Shown here piece after piece: positions 1 to 7,855 of a stretch of 15,368 bases of DNA. Numbering within the stretch: position 1 is the stretch's first letter; each line of letters starts with the position of its first letter. Source of the stretch: JBDKGV01 sp039798005 (GTDB taxonomy: Bacteria; Fibrobacterota; Fibrobacteria; UBA5070). The translations under genes were made by a program, and so were the position numbers. Below the pieces are notes generated by a model. The model saw only the letters and a list, made by a program, of their open reading frames with translations, made no database searches and was not told the DNA's origin. Location: contig JBDKGV010000071.1 in NCBI GenBank assembly GCA_039798005.1, forward strand, positions 1 through 15,368, in the 5' to 3' direction.

Positions 1-498
1 CTGGTAGTTGGTCATGTCGTTGAGGGCCTCGAAGAAGCAGAACTCCTGGTAGGAGTAGATCTTCGGGGACTTGGCGACCGAGCCGGTGTTCTTGACGGTG
101 ACCTGCCAGAGCTCCAGGTTCTCACCCGGGGGCACGCACATCTTCTGCGTGATCTCGATCCCGTCCTTTTCGGCGAGGATCGTGGAGTAGCCCATGCCGT
201 GGCGGCACTCGTAGCGGTCGAGCTTGGCCTTGACCGGCTTCCAGCCCGGGTTCCAGACCGAGCCGTTGTCGTTGACATACAGGTAACGGCCACCCAGATC
301 GTAAGGGACGTTGTTGTAGCGGTAGCGGGTCAGACGACGAAGCTTGGCGTCCTTCCAAAAGGTATAGCCGCCGGCCGTGTTGGTGCACAGGCCGAAGAAC
401 TCGTCCTGGCCGAGGTAGTTGAGCCAGGGCAGCGGGGTGTCGGGACGGGTAATGACATATTCACGGTTCGCGTCGTCAAAATGACCGTAGGGATTCAT
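1..498 (-). CDS. cbp: Cellobiose phosphorylase (GH94), N-terminal part
   Basis: Partial gene running leftward off the window; 166 residues are visible of a family usually a little over 800 long. The enzyme phosphorolyses cellobiose to glucose 1-phosphate and glucose in the cytoplasm, saving ATP when cellulose products are used. The N-terminus carries the stretch GHFDDANREYVITRPDTPLP (residues 5-24), then PWLNYLG, AGGYTFWKDAKLRRLTRYRYN (42-62, quoted in part), GGRYLYVNDNG (69-79) and a CRHGMGY motif (98-104). From memory these match the cellobiose phosphorylases of Cellvibrio gilvus and Clostridium thermocellum closely, better than cellodextrin or chitobiose phosphorylases. The ATG at 496-498 has a purine-rich GAGGCAAGG upstream as ribosome site. 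No signal peptide is seen, as expected for a cytoplasmic enzyme. The catalytic Asp lies in the missing part. The gene is divergent from the chemoreceptor gene at 771. Substrate specificity is inferred from N-terminal similarity only. Confidence 0.93.
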   Translation of the reverse strand, partial: MNPYGHFDDANREYVITRPDTPLPWLNYLGQDEFFGLCTNTAGGYTFWKDAKLRRLTRYRYNNVPYDLGGRYLYVNDNGSVWNPGWKPVKAKLDRYECRHGMGYSTILAEKDGIEITQKMCVPPGENLELWQVTVKNTGSVAKSPKIYSYQEFCFFEALNDMTNYQ

Positions 499-534
499 GC
501 TGCCTTGCCTCGCAAAGGACGGTGGTGAAGTCTT

Positions 535-552
535 GGGACCTGAGATGGTCCC
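535..552. repeat. Perfect interrupted palindrome upstream of cbp
   Basis: GGGACC and GGTCCC are perfect 6-bp arms around a 6-base centre TGAGAT. The stem can be extended by two T-G wobble pairs outward in the plus-strand RNA. It could be an operator for a sugar-responsive repressor or a hairpin in the 5' untranslated RNA of the phosphorylase gene. There is no T-tract on the minus-strand side, so it is not a typical terminator. The function is inferred from position only. Confidence 0.35.
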
Positions 553-696
553 GGAAAGGCCGGAAATGTACTCAACAATCCTCAATCCCGGAGACTAAGG
601 TCAACAGATTGATTGTCCACCCCGCCAAAAGTCAGCCGGCGTTCCGGATCGTTCCCGGACAGCTCCTCTCGAAGGCCCAAGAAGATCGAGCGACGA

Positions 697-726
697 TTGC
701 ATTGCCCCGAATGAGTATGCTACGAT
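697..726 (+). promoter_or_regulatory. Weak candidate promoter for the chemosensory operon
   Basis: TTGCAT (697-702) and TACGAT (721-726) are separated by 18 bases and lie about 45 bases before the start at 771. The matches to sigma-70 consensus are only 3/6 and 4/6, so this is a weak candidate. No sigma-28-type (TAAA / GCCGATAA) flagellar promoter was recognised. Confidence 0.22.
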
Positions 727-770
727 CGGGCATCAATCCGCCGTAGCGCACCGCCGCGCAGGAGACGCAC

Positions 771-3014
771 ATGCTCGATCACATGAAAGTCGGAACCAAG
801 CTGTTCATGGCGTTTGCCCTGATCTGTGGACTGGGTTGCCTGTTGGGCTTCATCGGCTGGCGAGACGTGGATACCCTCCAGCAGCGTGATGCGGCACTCT
901 ACCATGAGCAGACACTGCCGCTTGGTCTCGTCGCCAGCATCAATGAAAACACCGAGCGCAACTGGTCCGACCTGCGGGACCTTCTGCTCGCCTATGAGAC
1001 GGACGAGATCGAGATGATCAAAAATCGGCTCAGGGCACGCGCACTCCACAATGACACCTTGGCCAAGGAGCTCGCAGGCCATATCCGTTCCCCGGCCATG
1101 GATTCGGCGTTCAAGCAATACACCGCCATCAAGGAGGACCATCGCACCAAACGAACCGTCGTCCTGGACGATGCGAAAAATGGAAAACGGGATCAGGCAT
1201 TGATCTCCATGCGCAGTGGCGAACTGTTCCAGAGTTTTGAGGATTACCGCAAGAGCTTGCAACGCATGCGCGAGATCAAGCTCCAGGAGGCCAAGGAAAC
1301 CCAACGGACCAACCGCGAGTTGGCGCACACCCTGCACCTGCAACTGCTCGTGATCGGGATCATCACGGTGATCCTTGCCTTGGTCCTGGGATGGCTCATC
1401 CACCGGTCCATCGTCAGCGGCCTGAACCGCTGCACGAACATGATGCGCGAATTGGCCCAAGGCAGCCTCTGGACCCGTATCGCCACGGGACGCAGGGACG
1501 AACTGGGGGTCCTGAGTCGCGACATGGACGGCTTCGCCGACTCCCTGCTCTTCATGGTCGAAGGCCTGCGCCGCCTGGCTCAAGGCGACCTTACCGTCGA
1601 CGCCTCCGGCGGCAGTGATACGGATGAGTTGCGACCCGCCCTGCAGAAGATCTGCGAAAGTCTGCGCGGCCTCATCGAGGAGAGTGAGAGGGTCATCCTG
1701 GCCCAGCAGAACGGAATCATCGGAGCTCACATCGATGTGCAGCGGTTCCAAGGCTCCTACGCCACCATGGCCGAAGGCATGAACCGGATGATCGTGGGCT
1801 TGCAGGAGGTGAATCAGCGCACCATGACCTGCGTGGCAAGCTTCGGAAAGGGCGACTTCGACGCCCCCTTGGCCCCCTTCCCCGGCGAGCTCTCCGTCAT
1901 CAATGACAATATCGAGGAGGTTCGCGGCCATTTGAAATCCCTCATCTCCGATCTCAATTCCCTCATGGACGAATGCTCGAAGGGCAACTTGGGATTCCGA
2001 GCGGATCCATCGGTCCATTCAGGGGATTTCGGAGCCATCGTCAACGGCATCAACCGCACCTTGGATACCGTACTCGATCCCGTCCAAGTGGGACTGCAGG
2101 CACTGGAACGCGTGGCCAACCGGGACCTGACCACCCCGGTGATGGGGAATTTCCAAGGGGACCATGCCCGGATCAAGCACGCGATCAACGCCATGATCGA
2201 GGATCTGCGCGGCAATCTCGGCGAGATCGCAAGAAGCTCCCAGGCTTTGGACGACGCATCGAGCGAGCTCAAGAACATCGGAGACCAGCTCGGACTCAAC
2301 GCAAGCAACAGCGTGATCCAGGCATCCGAGGCCGAGAGCTCCACGCATGTCGTTCACCAGAACATCCATTCCGTGAGCACGGCGATCGAGGAGATGAGCT
2401 CCTCGATCCGTGAAATCTCCCGCAGCACGAGCGAAGGCGCCCGCATCGCAAACGACGCCACCCGGCTCGCCTCCTCCACGAACATCTCCATCCAAAAGCT
2501 GGGCATCTCGTCCGAGGAGATCGGGGAGGTCGTCAAGGTCATCACCTCGATCGCCCAGCAGACCAATCTGCTCGCCTTGAACGCCACCATCGAAGCGGCC
2601 CGCGCCGGAGCCGCCGGCAAGGGCTTTGCCGTGGTCGCAGGCGAAGTGAAGGAGCTGGCCAAGCAGACGGCCCAAGCGACCCACGAGATCAGCAGCAAGA
2701 TCGGCGCGATCCAGACCGATGCCGTGGAATCGGTGGAGGCCATCGAAAAGATCGCAAGCGTCATCCAGTCGATCAGCGACTTGCAGACGTCCATCGCAAG
2801 CGCCGTGGAGGAGCAGACGGCGACCACCGAGGAGATCGCCCGCCACATGAGCGAGGCGTCCAGGCGCTCCCAAGGCATCGCCAGCACGATCGGGACCGTG
2901 GCGGAAACCGCAAGGACCGCGCAGACCGGTGTCGACAATACCCGTCAAAAGGCTTCGGAACTTGCGGGCCTTTCCGCGCAGTTGCGGGACACCCTCGGCA
3001 AGTTCCGGATCTGA
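771..3014 (+). CDS. Transmembrane methyl-accepting chemotaxis receptor
   Basis: A 747-residue chemoreceptor that should sense a ligand outside the inner membrane and control the CheA kinase encoded downstream. TM1 is about residues 9-29, followed by a helical sensor region of about 160 residues (30-189) of four-helix-bundle type, then TM2 at about 191-213. A HAMP domain follows (214-266). Residues 267-480 hold further HAMP-like modules with recurring short motifs: QGDL at 271, KGDF at 360, KGNL at 404, NRDL at 450. The signalling hairpin tip is at 594-634 (IAQQTNLLALNATIEAARAG and on), followed by the conserved AVEEQTATTEEIA segment (678-690), a usual methylation-helix region. The C-terminus ends in KFRI with no CheR-tethering NWETF-type pentapeptide. 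The start is set by AGGAGA at 760-765; an internal ATG at 783 lacks such a site. It ends 10 bases before the next receptor gene. The ligand cannot be read from the sequence. Confidence 0.95.
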   Translation: MLDHMKVGTKLFMAFALICGLGCLLGFIGWRDVDTLQQRDAALYHEQTLPLGLVASINENTERNWSDLRDLLLAYETDEIEMIKNRLRARALHNDTLAKELAGHIRSPAMDSAFKQYTAIKEDHRTKRTVVLDDAKNGKRDQALISMRSGELFQSFEDYRKSLQRMREIKLQEAKETQRTNRELAHTLHLQLLVIGIITVILALVLGWLIHRSIVSGLNRCTNMMRELAQGSLWTRIATGRRDELGVLSRDMDGFADSLLFMVEGLRRLAQGDLTVDASGGSDTDELRPALQKICESLRGLIEESERVILAQQNGIIGAHIDVQRFQGSYATMAEGMNRMIVGLQEVNQRTMTCVASFGKGDFDAPLAPFPGELSVINDNIEEVRGHLKSLISDLNSLMDECSKGNLGFRADPSVHSGDFGAIVNGINRTLDTVLDPVQVGLQALERVANRDLTTPVMGNFQGDHARIKHAINAMIEDLRGNLGEIARSSQALDDASSELKNIGDQLGLNASNSVIQASEAESSTHVVHQNIHSVSTAIEEMSSSIREISRSTSEGARIANDATRLASSTNISIQKLGISSEEIGEVVKVITSIAQQTNLLALNATIEAARAGAAGKGFAVVAGEVKELAKQTAQATHEISSKIGAIQTDAVESVEAIEKIASVIQSISDLQTSIASAVEEQTATTEEIARHMSEASRRSQGIASTIGTVAETARTAQTGVDNTRQKASELAGLSAQLRDTLGKFRI

Positions 3015-3024
3015 AGGGCCCATC

Positions 3025-4995
3025 ATGAAGACCCGCTTCGGCACGGAAAAACTGGACAGGCTTGCCGACCGCTTCGGCATCGACGAGGAGTCCCTGAGCA
3101 GGCGCAGGCAGTTCCTCAGGTTGGAGGAGGACGAGCGCCGGCGCCTCATGGCCCTGTCGCCCTGGGCCACGGGGATCGCAAGCACCGTGGCCCGGGAATT
3201 CTACGACTGGCAATTCTCCTTCCCCCCCACGCGCACGTTCTTCGAGGAATTTGCGCGCAGGCGCGGCACGTCACTCGACACGTTGCGTACGCATCTGGAA
3301 GCGGCCCAGGCCGAGGGCTTCCTCAGCATCTTCCTGGGTGCCGGCCACAACTGGGATCTCGCCTATTTCGAAAGCCGCCTCACGGTGGGCATGGTCCATG
3401 ATCGCATCGACCTGCCTTTCAAGTGGTACATCGGTTCCTATGCGGAATTGCAACGGATCGCATGGCACCATCTTCGGCGGCATTTCGGCCGTTTCAGACG
3501 CGACAAGGCCATCGACGCGTACATGGCCCTCGAAAAGGTCTTCAACTACGACATGCAGGCGATCGGCGATTCCTTCCTCCTCTCCACGCTCGAGACCATG
3601 GGATTCGGGATCGAATCGATCCCCTGCGGTCCCGGGACCGATCGCACGGAGCAGCTCGGTCATATCAAGGGAAGGTTGCGCACGCTGGTCTCCCAAGTGC
3701 AGGCGATCTCACAGGACACGCTGGATGCTCCGGTCCTGAAGGAGCGGATCGCCGGAACCCTGGGCACCTCGGTTCAGAACATGGTCGAGCACCTTGCGAA
3801 TTTCAAGCGCGCGATGGAACGGCTCTCGCACGGGGACCTCGAAAGCGCCCGGTCGGGGTTCTCCCGCGAAGGAAGCCTCCAATCGTCGGTCCTGCAGATT
3901 GCCGACGTACTTTCGGAATTCTCCTCCGACCTTGGCTCCCTGGCGGAATCGGCAAGTCGCGGAAACCTGCACGCACGCCTGCCGGACGACAATTTCCAAG
4001 GCTGCTACCGGGACCTGTGCACCGGCATCAACGGCATGCTCGAGGCCTTCATCGCCCCGGTTCAAGAAGCCAGCGCCATCCTGGAACGGATCGCCAAAAG
4101 CGACCTGAGCATCGAGGTCGGAGGGCAGTATCTCGGCGAGCATGCCCGCATCCGCGACAACCTGAACATCGTCATCGGGACGCTGCGGGACAGCATCGGA
4201 AAGATGGCGAGTTCCGCCACCGTGCTGGACTTGGCCGCCAAGTCGCAGGTCGCGGAGAGCCTGCACATGAGTTCCGCCAGCGAGGAGCTGTCCCAGCAGG
4301 CGCTCGTGGTGAACGCCAATGCCGAGCTGGTATCGAGCAGCATCGCCGCCGTCTCGGTCGCCAGCGAGGAGATGTCGACATCCATCCGGGAGATCGCGCG
4401 CAACTCGGCCCGCGCGGCTCAGGTCGCATCGGCGGCGGTGGGCATGGCGGGAACGACCGACCAGACCGTGATCAGGCTGGGCGCCTCCTCCCAGGAGATC
4501 CACGAGGTGGTCAAGACCATCCACGCCATCGCCCAGCAGACCAACCTCCTGGCGCTGAACGCGACCATCGAAGCCGCCCGCGCCGGTGCCGCAGGCAAGG
4601 GTTTCGCGGTGGTCGCAGGGGAGGTCAAGGAATTGGCCAAGCAGACCGCCGCGGCGACGGAGGACATCGCCCGGCGTATCCAAGGGATCCAGGCGGACAG
4701 CCGGGAGGCGGTGGTGGCCATCGGCCGGATCGTCGAGGTCATCCGGGAGATCGACGCGATGCAGACGAGCATCGCCGCAGCCGTGGAGGAGCAGACCGCC
4801 ACGACCCGAGAAATCGCAGGCAGCATCGCGAAGGCCACGGTGGGCGTGCAGGAGATCGCCTTGAACATCGAAGGCCTGTCCGCGGTATCCCGCATCCAGG
4901 CCGGCAGTGCCAGCTCGATCCATTCCAACGCGACCAGGCTCGACCATCTGGCGGCGGAATTGCTTCGCCTTTCCGAGGGGTTCAAGCTGTGCTGA
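3025..4995 (+). CDS. Globin-coupled chemoreceptor (HemAT-like, soluble)
   Basis: A 656-residue cytoplasmic receptor. Residues about 25-195 form a protoglobin/globin-coupled-sensor domain that binds haem and senses oxygen or another gas. The motif VHDRIDLPFKWYIGSY (124-139) contains the expected proximal haem ligand His125. Phe59-Tyr60 in AREFYDW fit the B-helix position where HemAT-type sensors carry a distal Tyr. No membrane segment is seen. Residues 200-390 contain repeated HAMP-like modules (HGDL at 269, RGNL at 312, KSDL at 358), as in the upstream receptor. The signalling tip at 502-542 is identical over 41 residues to the upstream receptor, so both should use the same CheA/CheW. The start ATG at 3025 has GAAGGG at 3013-3018; an upstream in-frame ATG at 2929 lies inside the previous gene and adds no domain. 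CheA begins 28 bases downstream. Oxygen sensing is an inference from the family; NO or CO sensing is possible. Confidence 0.93.
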   Translation: MKTRFGTEKLDRLADRFGIDEESLSRRRQFLRLEEDERRRLMALSPWATGIASTVAREFYDWQFSFPPTRTFFEEFARRRGTSLDTLRTHLEAAQAEGFLSIFLGAGHNWDLAYFESRLTVGMVHDRIDLPFKWYIGSYAELQRIAWHHLRRHFGRFRRDKAIDAYMALEKVFNYDMQAIGDSFLLSTLETMGFGIESIPCGPGTDRTEQLGHIKGRLRTLVSQVQAISQDTLDAPVLKERIAGTLGTSVQNMVEHLANFKRAMERLSHGDLESARSGFSREGSLQSSVLQIADVLSEFSSDLGSLAESASRGNLHARLPDDNFQGCYRDLCTGINGMLEAFIAPVQEASAILERIAKSDLSIEVGGQYLGEHARIRDNLNIVIGTLRDSIGKMASSATVLDLAAKSQVAESLHMSSASEELSQQALVVNANAELVSSSIAAVSVASEEMSTSIREIARNSARAAQVASAAVGMAGTTDQTVIRLGASSQEIHEVVKTIHAIAQQTNLLALNATIEAARAGAAGKGFAVVAGEVKELAKQTAAATEDIARRIQGIQADSREAVVAIGRIVEVIREIDAMQTSIAAAVEEQTATTREIAGSIAKATVGVQEIALNIEGLSAVSRIQAGSASSIHSNATRLDHLAAELLRLSEGFKLC

Positions 4996-5023
4996 AGGTC
5001 AAGCATGCCAAAGGAGACGTGCG

Positions 5024-7363
5024 ATGAGTTCCGAAATGGACGACATCATCAAGGAGTTTCTCGTCGAGTCCGGCGAGAGTCTCGACAAGCTCGACCGCGA
5101 CCTCCTGGTCCTGGAGCGGGACCCCGGCAACGGCAAGTGCATCGACCGCATCTTCCGCGCCCTGCACACGATCAAGGGCACTTGCGGATTCCTTGGCTTT
5201 CATCGGCTCGAACGGGTCGCCCACACCGGCGAGAACCTGCTGCAGCGCCTGCGTGAAAAATCGCTCCCCTGGCAAGCCGAGATGGGCAACGCGCTTCTCA
5301 AGACGGTCGATGCGATCCGGCTCCACCTCGAATGCCTCGAGCAGGCCGGAAAGGAGTCCGAGGAGGAGAACGAGGCGCTCATCGATCTGTTGATGGATCT
5401 CCTGAACGGTTCGCTCCACTCGTCGATCCAGTTCGAATCGAGCTTCCCTCCTGACGAGTCGACTTTCAATCCACCATCGAATTTCGAGGAGACGATCCCT
5501 CCTCCGCCACGGCTGGGAGAACTGCTCGTCGCCCAAGGGGTCACCACCCGGGCCGACATCGATCAGGCACTCCAATCCCAGTCCCAAGGGGATCGGCGTC
5601 CCATCGGGGAAATCCTGGCCGAAAATGCCCAGGTTCCACCGGAAGTCATCACTCAAAACCTTGAGGTCCAAAGCAAGGCACGCAAAGGCGACGCCGCCGA
5701 CTCGAGCATCCGCGTCGATGTGGGCCTGCTCGAACGCCTGATGAATCAAGTCGGTGAACTGGTCCTTGCCCGCAATCAAATCCTCCAATGCACCACGCGG
5801 ATCCAGGATCCGGACTTCCTCGGCGCCGCGCAACGCCTGAGCCTGATCACCACCGAGCTGCAGGAAGGTGTGATGAAGACCAGGATGCAGCCCATCGGAA
5901 TCGTCTTCGGGCGCTTTCCACGCGTGGTCCGGGATGTCGCGCAGCAACTGGGAAAGCGGGTGAAGATCGAGATCGAAGGCGCCGAGACCGAACTCGACCG
6001 TTCCATCCTTGAAGCCATCAAGGATCCCCTGACCCACATCGTGCGCAATTCCATCGATCACGGCATCGAGGGACCCGGTGATCGCGAAAATTCCGGCAAG
6101 CCCGCGGAGGGCACCCTGCGGTTGCGCGCCTTCCACGAGGGAGGGCAGGTCAATATCGAGATCAGCGACGACGGTCGCGGGATCGATCCGGAAAGGATCA
6201 AGAGGAAGGCGCTGGAAAAAGGACTGATCACCCCCCAAGCCGCAGCCATGATGTCGGCCAAGGAGCTCGTGCATCTGATCTTCCTGCCAGGCTTCTCGAC
6301 CGCCGAGGCCGTGACCAACATCTCCGGGCGGGGCGTGGGAATGGACGTCGTGCGCACCAACATCGAGCGCATCGGAGGAACCGTCGACCTTTCCGGGCTT
6401 CCAGGCAAGGGCACGGTCACCCGCATCAAGATCCCGCTCACCCTTGCGATCATCCCGGCCCTGATCGTGGGCTGCCACGAGCAGCGATACGCCATTCCCC
6501 AAGTCAACCTCGTCGAGCTGTTGCGGCTTGAAGGCCCCGAAGGCCGCGCCAAGATCGAGCACATCCATGGAACCCCGGTCTACCGTCTGCGCGGCGAGCT
6601 GCTCCCTCTGACATTCCTCGGGAACGAACTTTGGAACACCGGGGAGGAGATCCGTCCACCTGAAGGGGACGATTCCTTGAGCATCGTGGTCCTCACCGCC
6701 GACGGGCATCCGTTCGGACTGGTCGTGGACGAGGTGCGCGACACCGTGGAGATCGTGGTCAAACCTCTTTCCAAGCATCTGAAGGGAATTCCCGTCTTCG
6801 CCGGAGCCACCATCCTGGGCGACGGAAAGGTTTCCCTGATCCTTGATGTGATGGGACTGGCGCAAAAGGCCAACATCTTCTCCGGCGGAGCCGCCGTGAC
6901 GGCCGGCTCCGGTGTCAAGGAGGATGCACAGGACGGCAGCGTCGAGATCCTGCTGTGTCGCGGACCTGACGACGCGCGCTGGGCCATTCCCCTGTCCGTC
7001 GTCTCCCGGCTTGAGGAGATCGATCCGGCGACGATCGAGCATACCGGCTCCCTTGCGGTCGTCCAGTATCGCGACACGCTCCTTCCGCTGATCCGCATTT
7101 CGGACATCCTTCCCGAGCGCCGCATCGTCGCGCGCACCAACCTGCAACCGGGCGAAAAGATCCCGGTCGTGGTCCATGACACCGGGGGACAGCCTGTCGG
7201 CCTGATGGTGGATGCCATCGTCGACATCATTCGCGAGTCCCTGGTCGCCCAGCGCCCGGGCAGCCGGTACGGGGTCTCGGGTTGCCGCGTCCTGCAAGAG
7301 CGGATCACGGAGATTCTCGACATGGAAACCATCGTCCGCGCCGGTCTGGAGGCCAGTTCATGA
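5024..7363 (+). CDS. cheA: Chemotaxis histidine kinase CheA with two CheW-like domains
   Basis: A 779-residue CheA, the autokinase that phosphorylates response regulators under receptor control. An Hpt (P1) domain covers about 1-105, with the phospho-accepting His48 in ALHTIKGTCGF. No ordinary P2 domain is evident. Instead 162-220 holds two similar short units, RLGELLVAQGVTTRADIDQ and RPIGEILAENAQVPPEVIT, resembling the helical repeats found at the N-termini of GspE/PilB-type ATPases. Dimerisation helices follow (about 228-300). The ATPase domain has the N box HIVRNSIDHG (338-347), DDGRG (382-386), the LIFLPGFST box (418-426) and GRGVGMDVV (435-443). Two CheW-like regulatory domains follow, about 463-615 and 638-776, where most CheAs have one. 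The start is set by AAGGAGA at 5011-5017. It overlaps cheW by 4 bases (ATGA), so translation is probably coupled. All kinase motifs look intact. Confidence 0.95.
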   Translation: MSSEMDDIIKEFLVESGESLDKLDRDLLVLERDPGNGKCIDRIFRALHTIKGTCGFLGFHRLERVAHTGENLLQRLREKSLPWQAEMGNALLKTVDAIRLHLECLEQAGKESEEENEALIDLLMDLLNGSLHSSIQFESSFPPDESTFNPPSNFEETIPPPPRLGELLVAQGVTTRADIDQALQSQSQGDRRPIGEILAENAQVPPEVITQNLEVQSKARKGDAADSSIRVDVGLLERLMNQVGELVLARNQILQCTTRIQDPDFLGAAQRLSLITTELQEGVMKTRMQPIGIVFGRFPRVVRDVAQQLGKRVKIEIEGAETELDRSILEAIKDPLTHIVRNSIDHGIEGPGDRENSGKPAEGTLRLRAFHEGGQVNIEISDDGRGIDPERIKRKALEKGLITPQAAAMMSAKELVHLIFLPGFSTAEAVTNISGRGVGMDVVRTNIERIGGTVDLSGLPGKGTVTRIKIPLTLAIIPALIVGCHEQRYAIPQVNLVELLRLEGPEGRAKIEHIHGTPVYRLRGELLPLTFLGNELWNTGEEIRPPEGDDSLSIVVLTADGHPFGLVVDEVRDTVEIVVKPLSKHLKGIPVFAGATILGDGKVSLILDVMGLAQKANIFSGGAAVTAGSGVKEDAQDGSVEILLCRGPDDARWAIPLSVVSRLEEIDPATIEHTGSLAVVQYRDTLLPLIRISDILPERRIVARTNLQPGEKIPVVVHDTGGQPVGLMVDAIVDIIRESLVAQRPGSRYGVSGCRVLQERITEILDMETIVRAGLEASS

Positions 7364-7785
7364 GCCAGTTCTGCACCTTCTCCCTGTCTTCATTCCTTTT
7401 CGGGATCCAAGTCGAGGCCGTCCAGGAAATTCTCCCCGCTTGCGCCACCACTCCGGTCCCGCTCTGCCATGAAGCCATCGAAGGGCTGATCAACCTGAGA
7501 GGGCAGATCGTTCCCGCCGTCAACCTCCGCTGCCTTTTGGATCTTCCCGTGGCATCCCTGGAACAGGTCGCCGACAGCCTGAACGTCGTGCTCCACAATG
7601 ACGATGGCCCCTTGGCGCTGGTGGTGGACGAAATCGGGGACGTGCTGGAGATGGATGAAAACCTCTTCGAAGCACCGCCCTCGACCCTTCAGGGGGCGGC
7701 CCGCACTTGGATCACCGGCACCTACAAACTCGAGGGAAAGTTGCTCCTGATCCTCGATCACGAGCGATTCTTCGAGTTGGGCTGA
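7360..7785 (+). CDS. cheW: Chemotaxis adaptor CheW
   Basis: A 141-residue single-domain adaptor that bridges receptors and CheA in the chemosensory array. The family signature EGLINLRGQIVPAVNLR lies at residues 41-57, followed by LALVVDEIGDVLEM (85-98) and the closing strand LLLILDHERFF (128-138). The length is normal or slightly short for CheW. The start ATG overlaps the cheA stop in ATGA, with GGAGG at 7348-7352 as ribosome site. It is the last chemosensory gene here: no cheY, cheR, cheB or cheD follows, and no intrinsic terminator was found in the 70 bases before fba. Confidence 0.93.
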   Translation: MSQFCTFSLSSFLFGIQVEAVQEILPACATTPVPLCHEAIEGLINLRGQIVPAVNLRCLLDLPVASLEQVADSLNVVLHNDDGPLALVVDEIGDVLEMDENLFEAPPSTLQGAARTWITGTYKLEGKLLLILDHERFFELG

Positions 7786-7855
7786 TCCAAAGTGGGCGAG
7801 GGTGAGACGTTTTTTTATTCTCAGTTCCTGCACTCAACCAAACATGGAGGCTTTC

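Larger units (their letters stand above)
499..770. promoter_or_regulatory. Divergent intergenic control region (cbp / mcp)
   Basis: 272 bases without a convincing gene separate the divergent cbp and chemoreceptor genes, so both promoters should lie here. An inverted repeat GGGACC-TGAGAT-GGTCCC occupies 535-552 and would be in the cbp leader about 37 bases before its start. The hexamer CCCGGA recurs at 550-555, 587-592 and 654-659. A ribosome site AGGAGA at 760-765 serves the gene at 771. No clear sigma-70 promoter for cbp was found. Confidence 0.6.

Noticed and set aside
522..746. A 74-codon plus-strand frame in the cbp/mcp intergenic region
   Set aside because: No ribosome site or recognisable motif, and it fills a divergent promoter region; its end runs almost to the ribosome site of the receptor gene.
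2929..3024. An upstream in-frame start for the globin receptor
   Set aside because: It lies inside the preceding receptor gene, adds 32 residues with no family match, and the ATG at 3025 has its own ribosome site.
2521..4640. The near-identical segments of the two receptor genes as a DNA repeat or recombination site
   Set aside because: The protein is identical over 41 residues, but the DNA differs at many synonymous positions, which fits selection on the signalling tip rather than a recent repeat.
4907..5023. An upstream in-frame start for cheA
   Set aside because: It overlaps the globin receptor gene; the ATG at 5024 has AAGGAGA at ideal spacing and gives the normal Hpt N-terminus.
3423..5027. 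A 534-codon plus-strand frame overlapping the globin receptor
   Set aside because: It is Arg/Gly/His/Pro-rich, overlaps a clearly conserved gene in another frame and shows no family motif.
4982..7297. A 771-codon open frame antisense to cheA, and similar long antisense frames over 720-2018, 2019-3185 and 3709-4947
   Set aside because: They mirror conserved sense genes, have Asp/Gly/His/Leu-rich low-complexity content typical of GC-rich antisense frames, and show no recognisable domain.
7803..7823. TGAGA-N11-TCTCA with a T-run before fba, at first like the operator at 14927 or a terminator
   Set aside because: The spacing is 11 rather than 5, the T-run lies inside the loop rather than after a stem, and the arms are only 5 bp; chance is likely.
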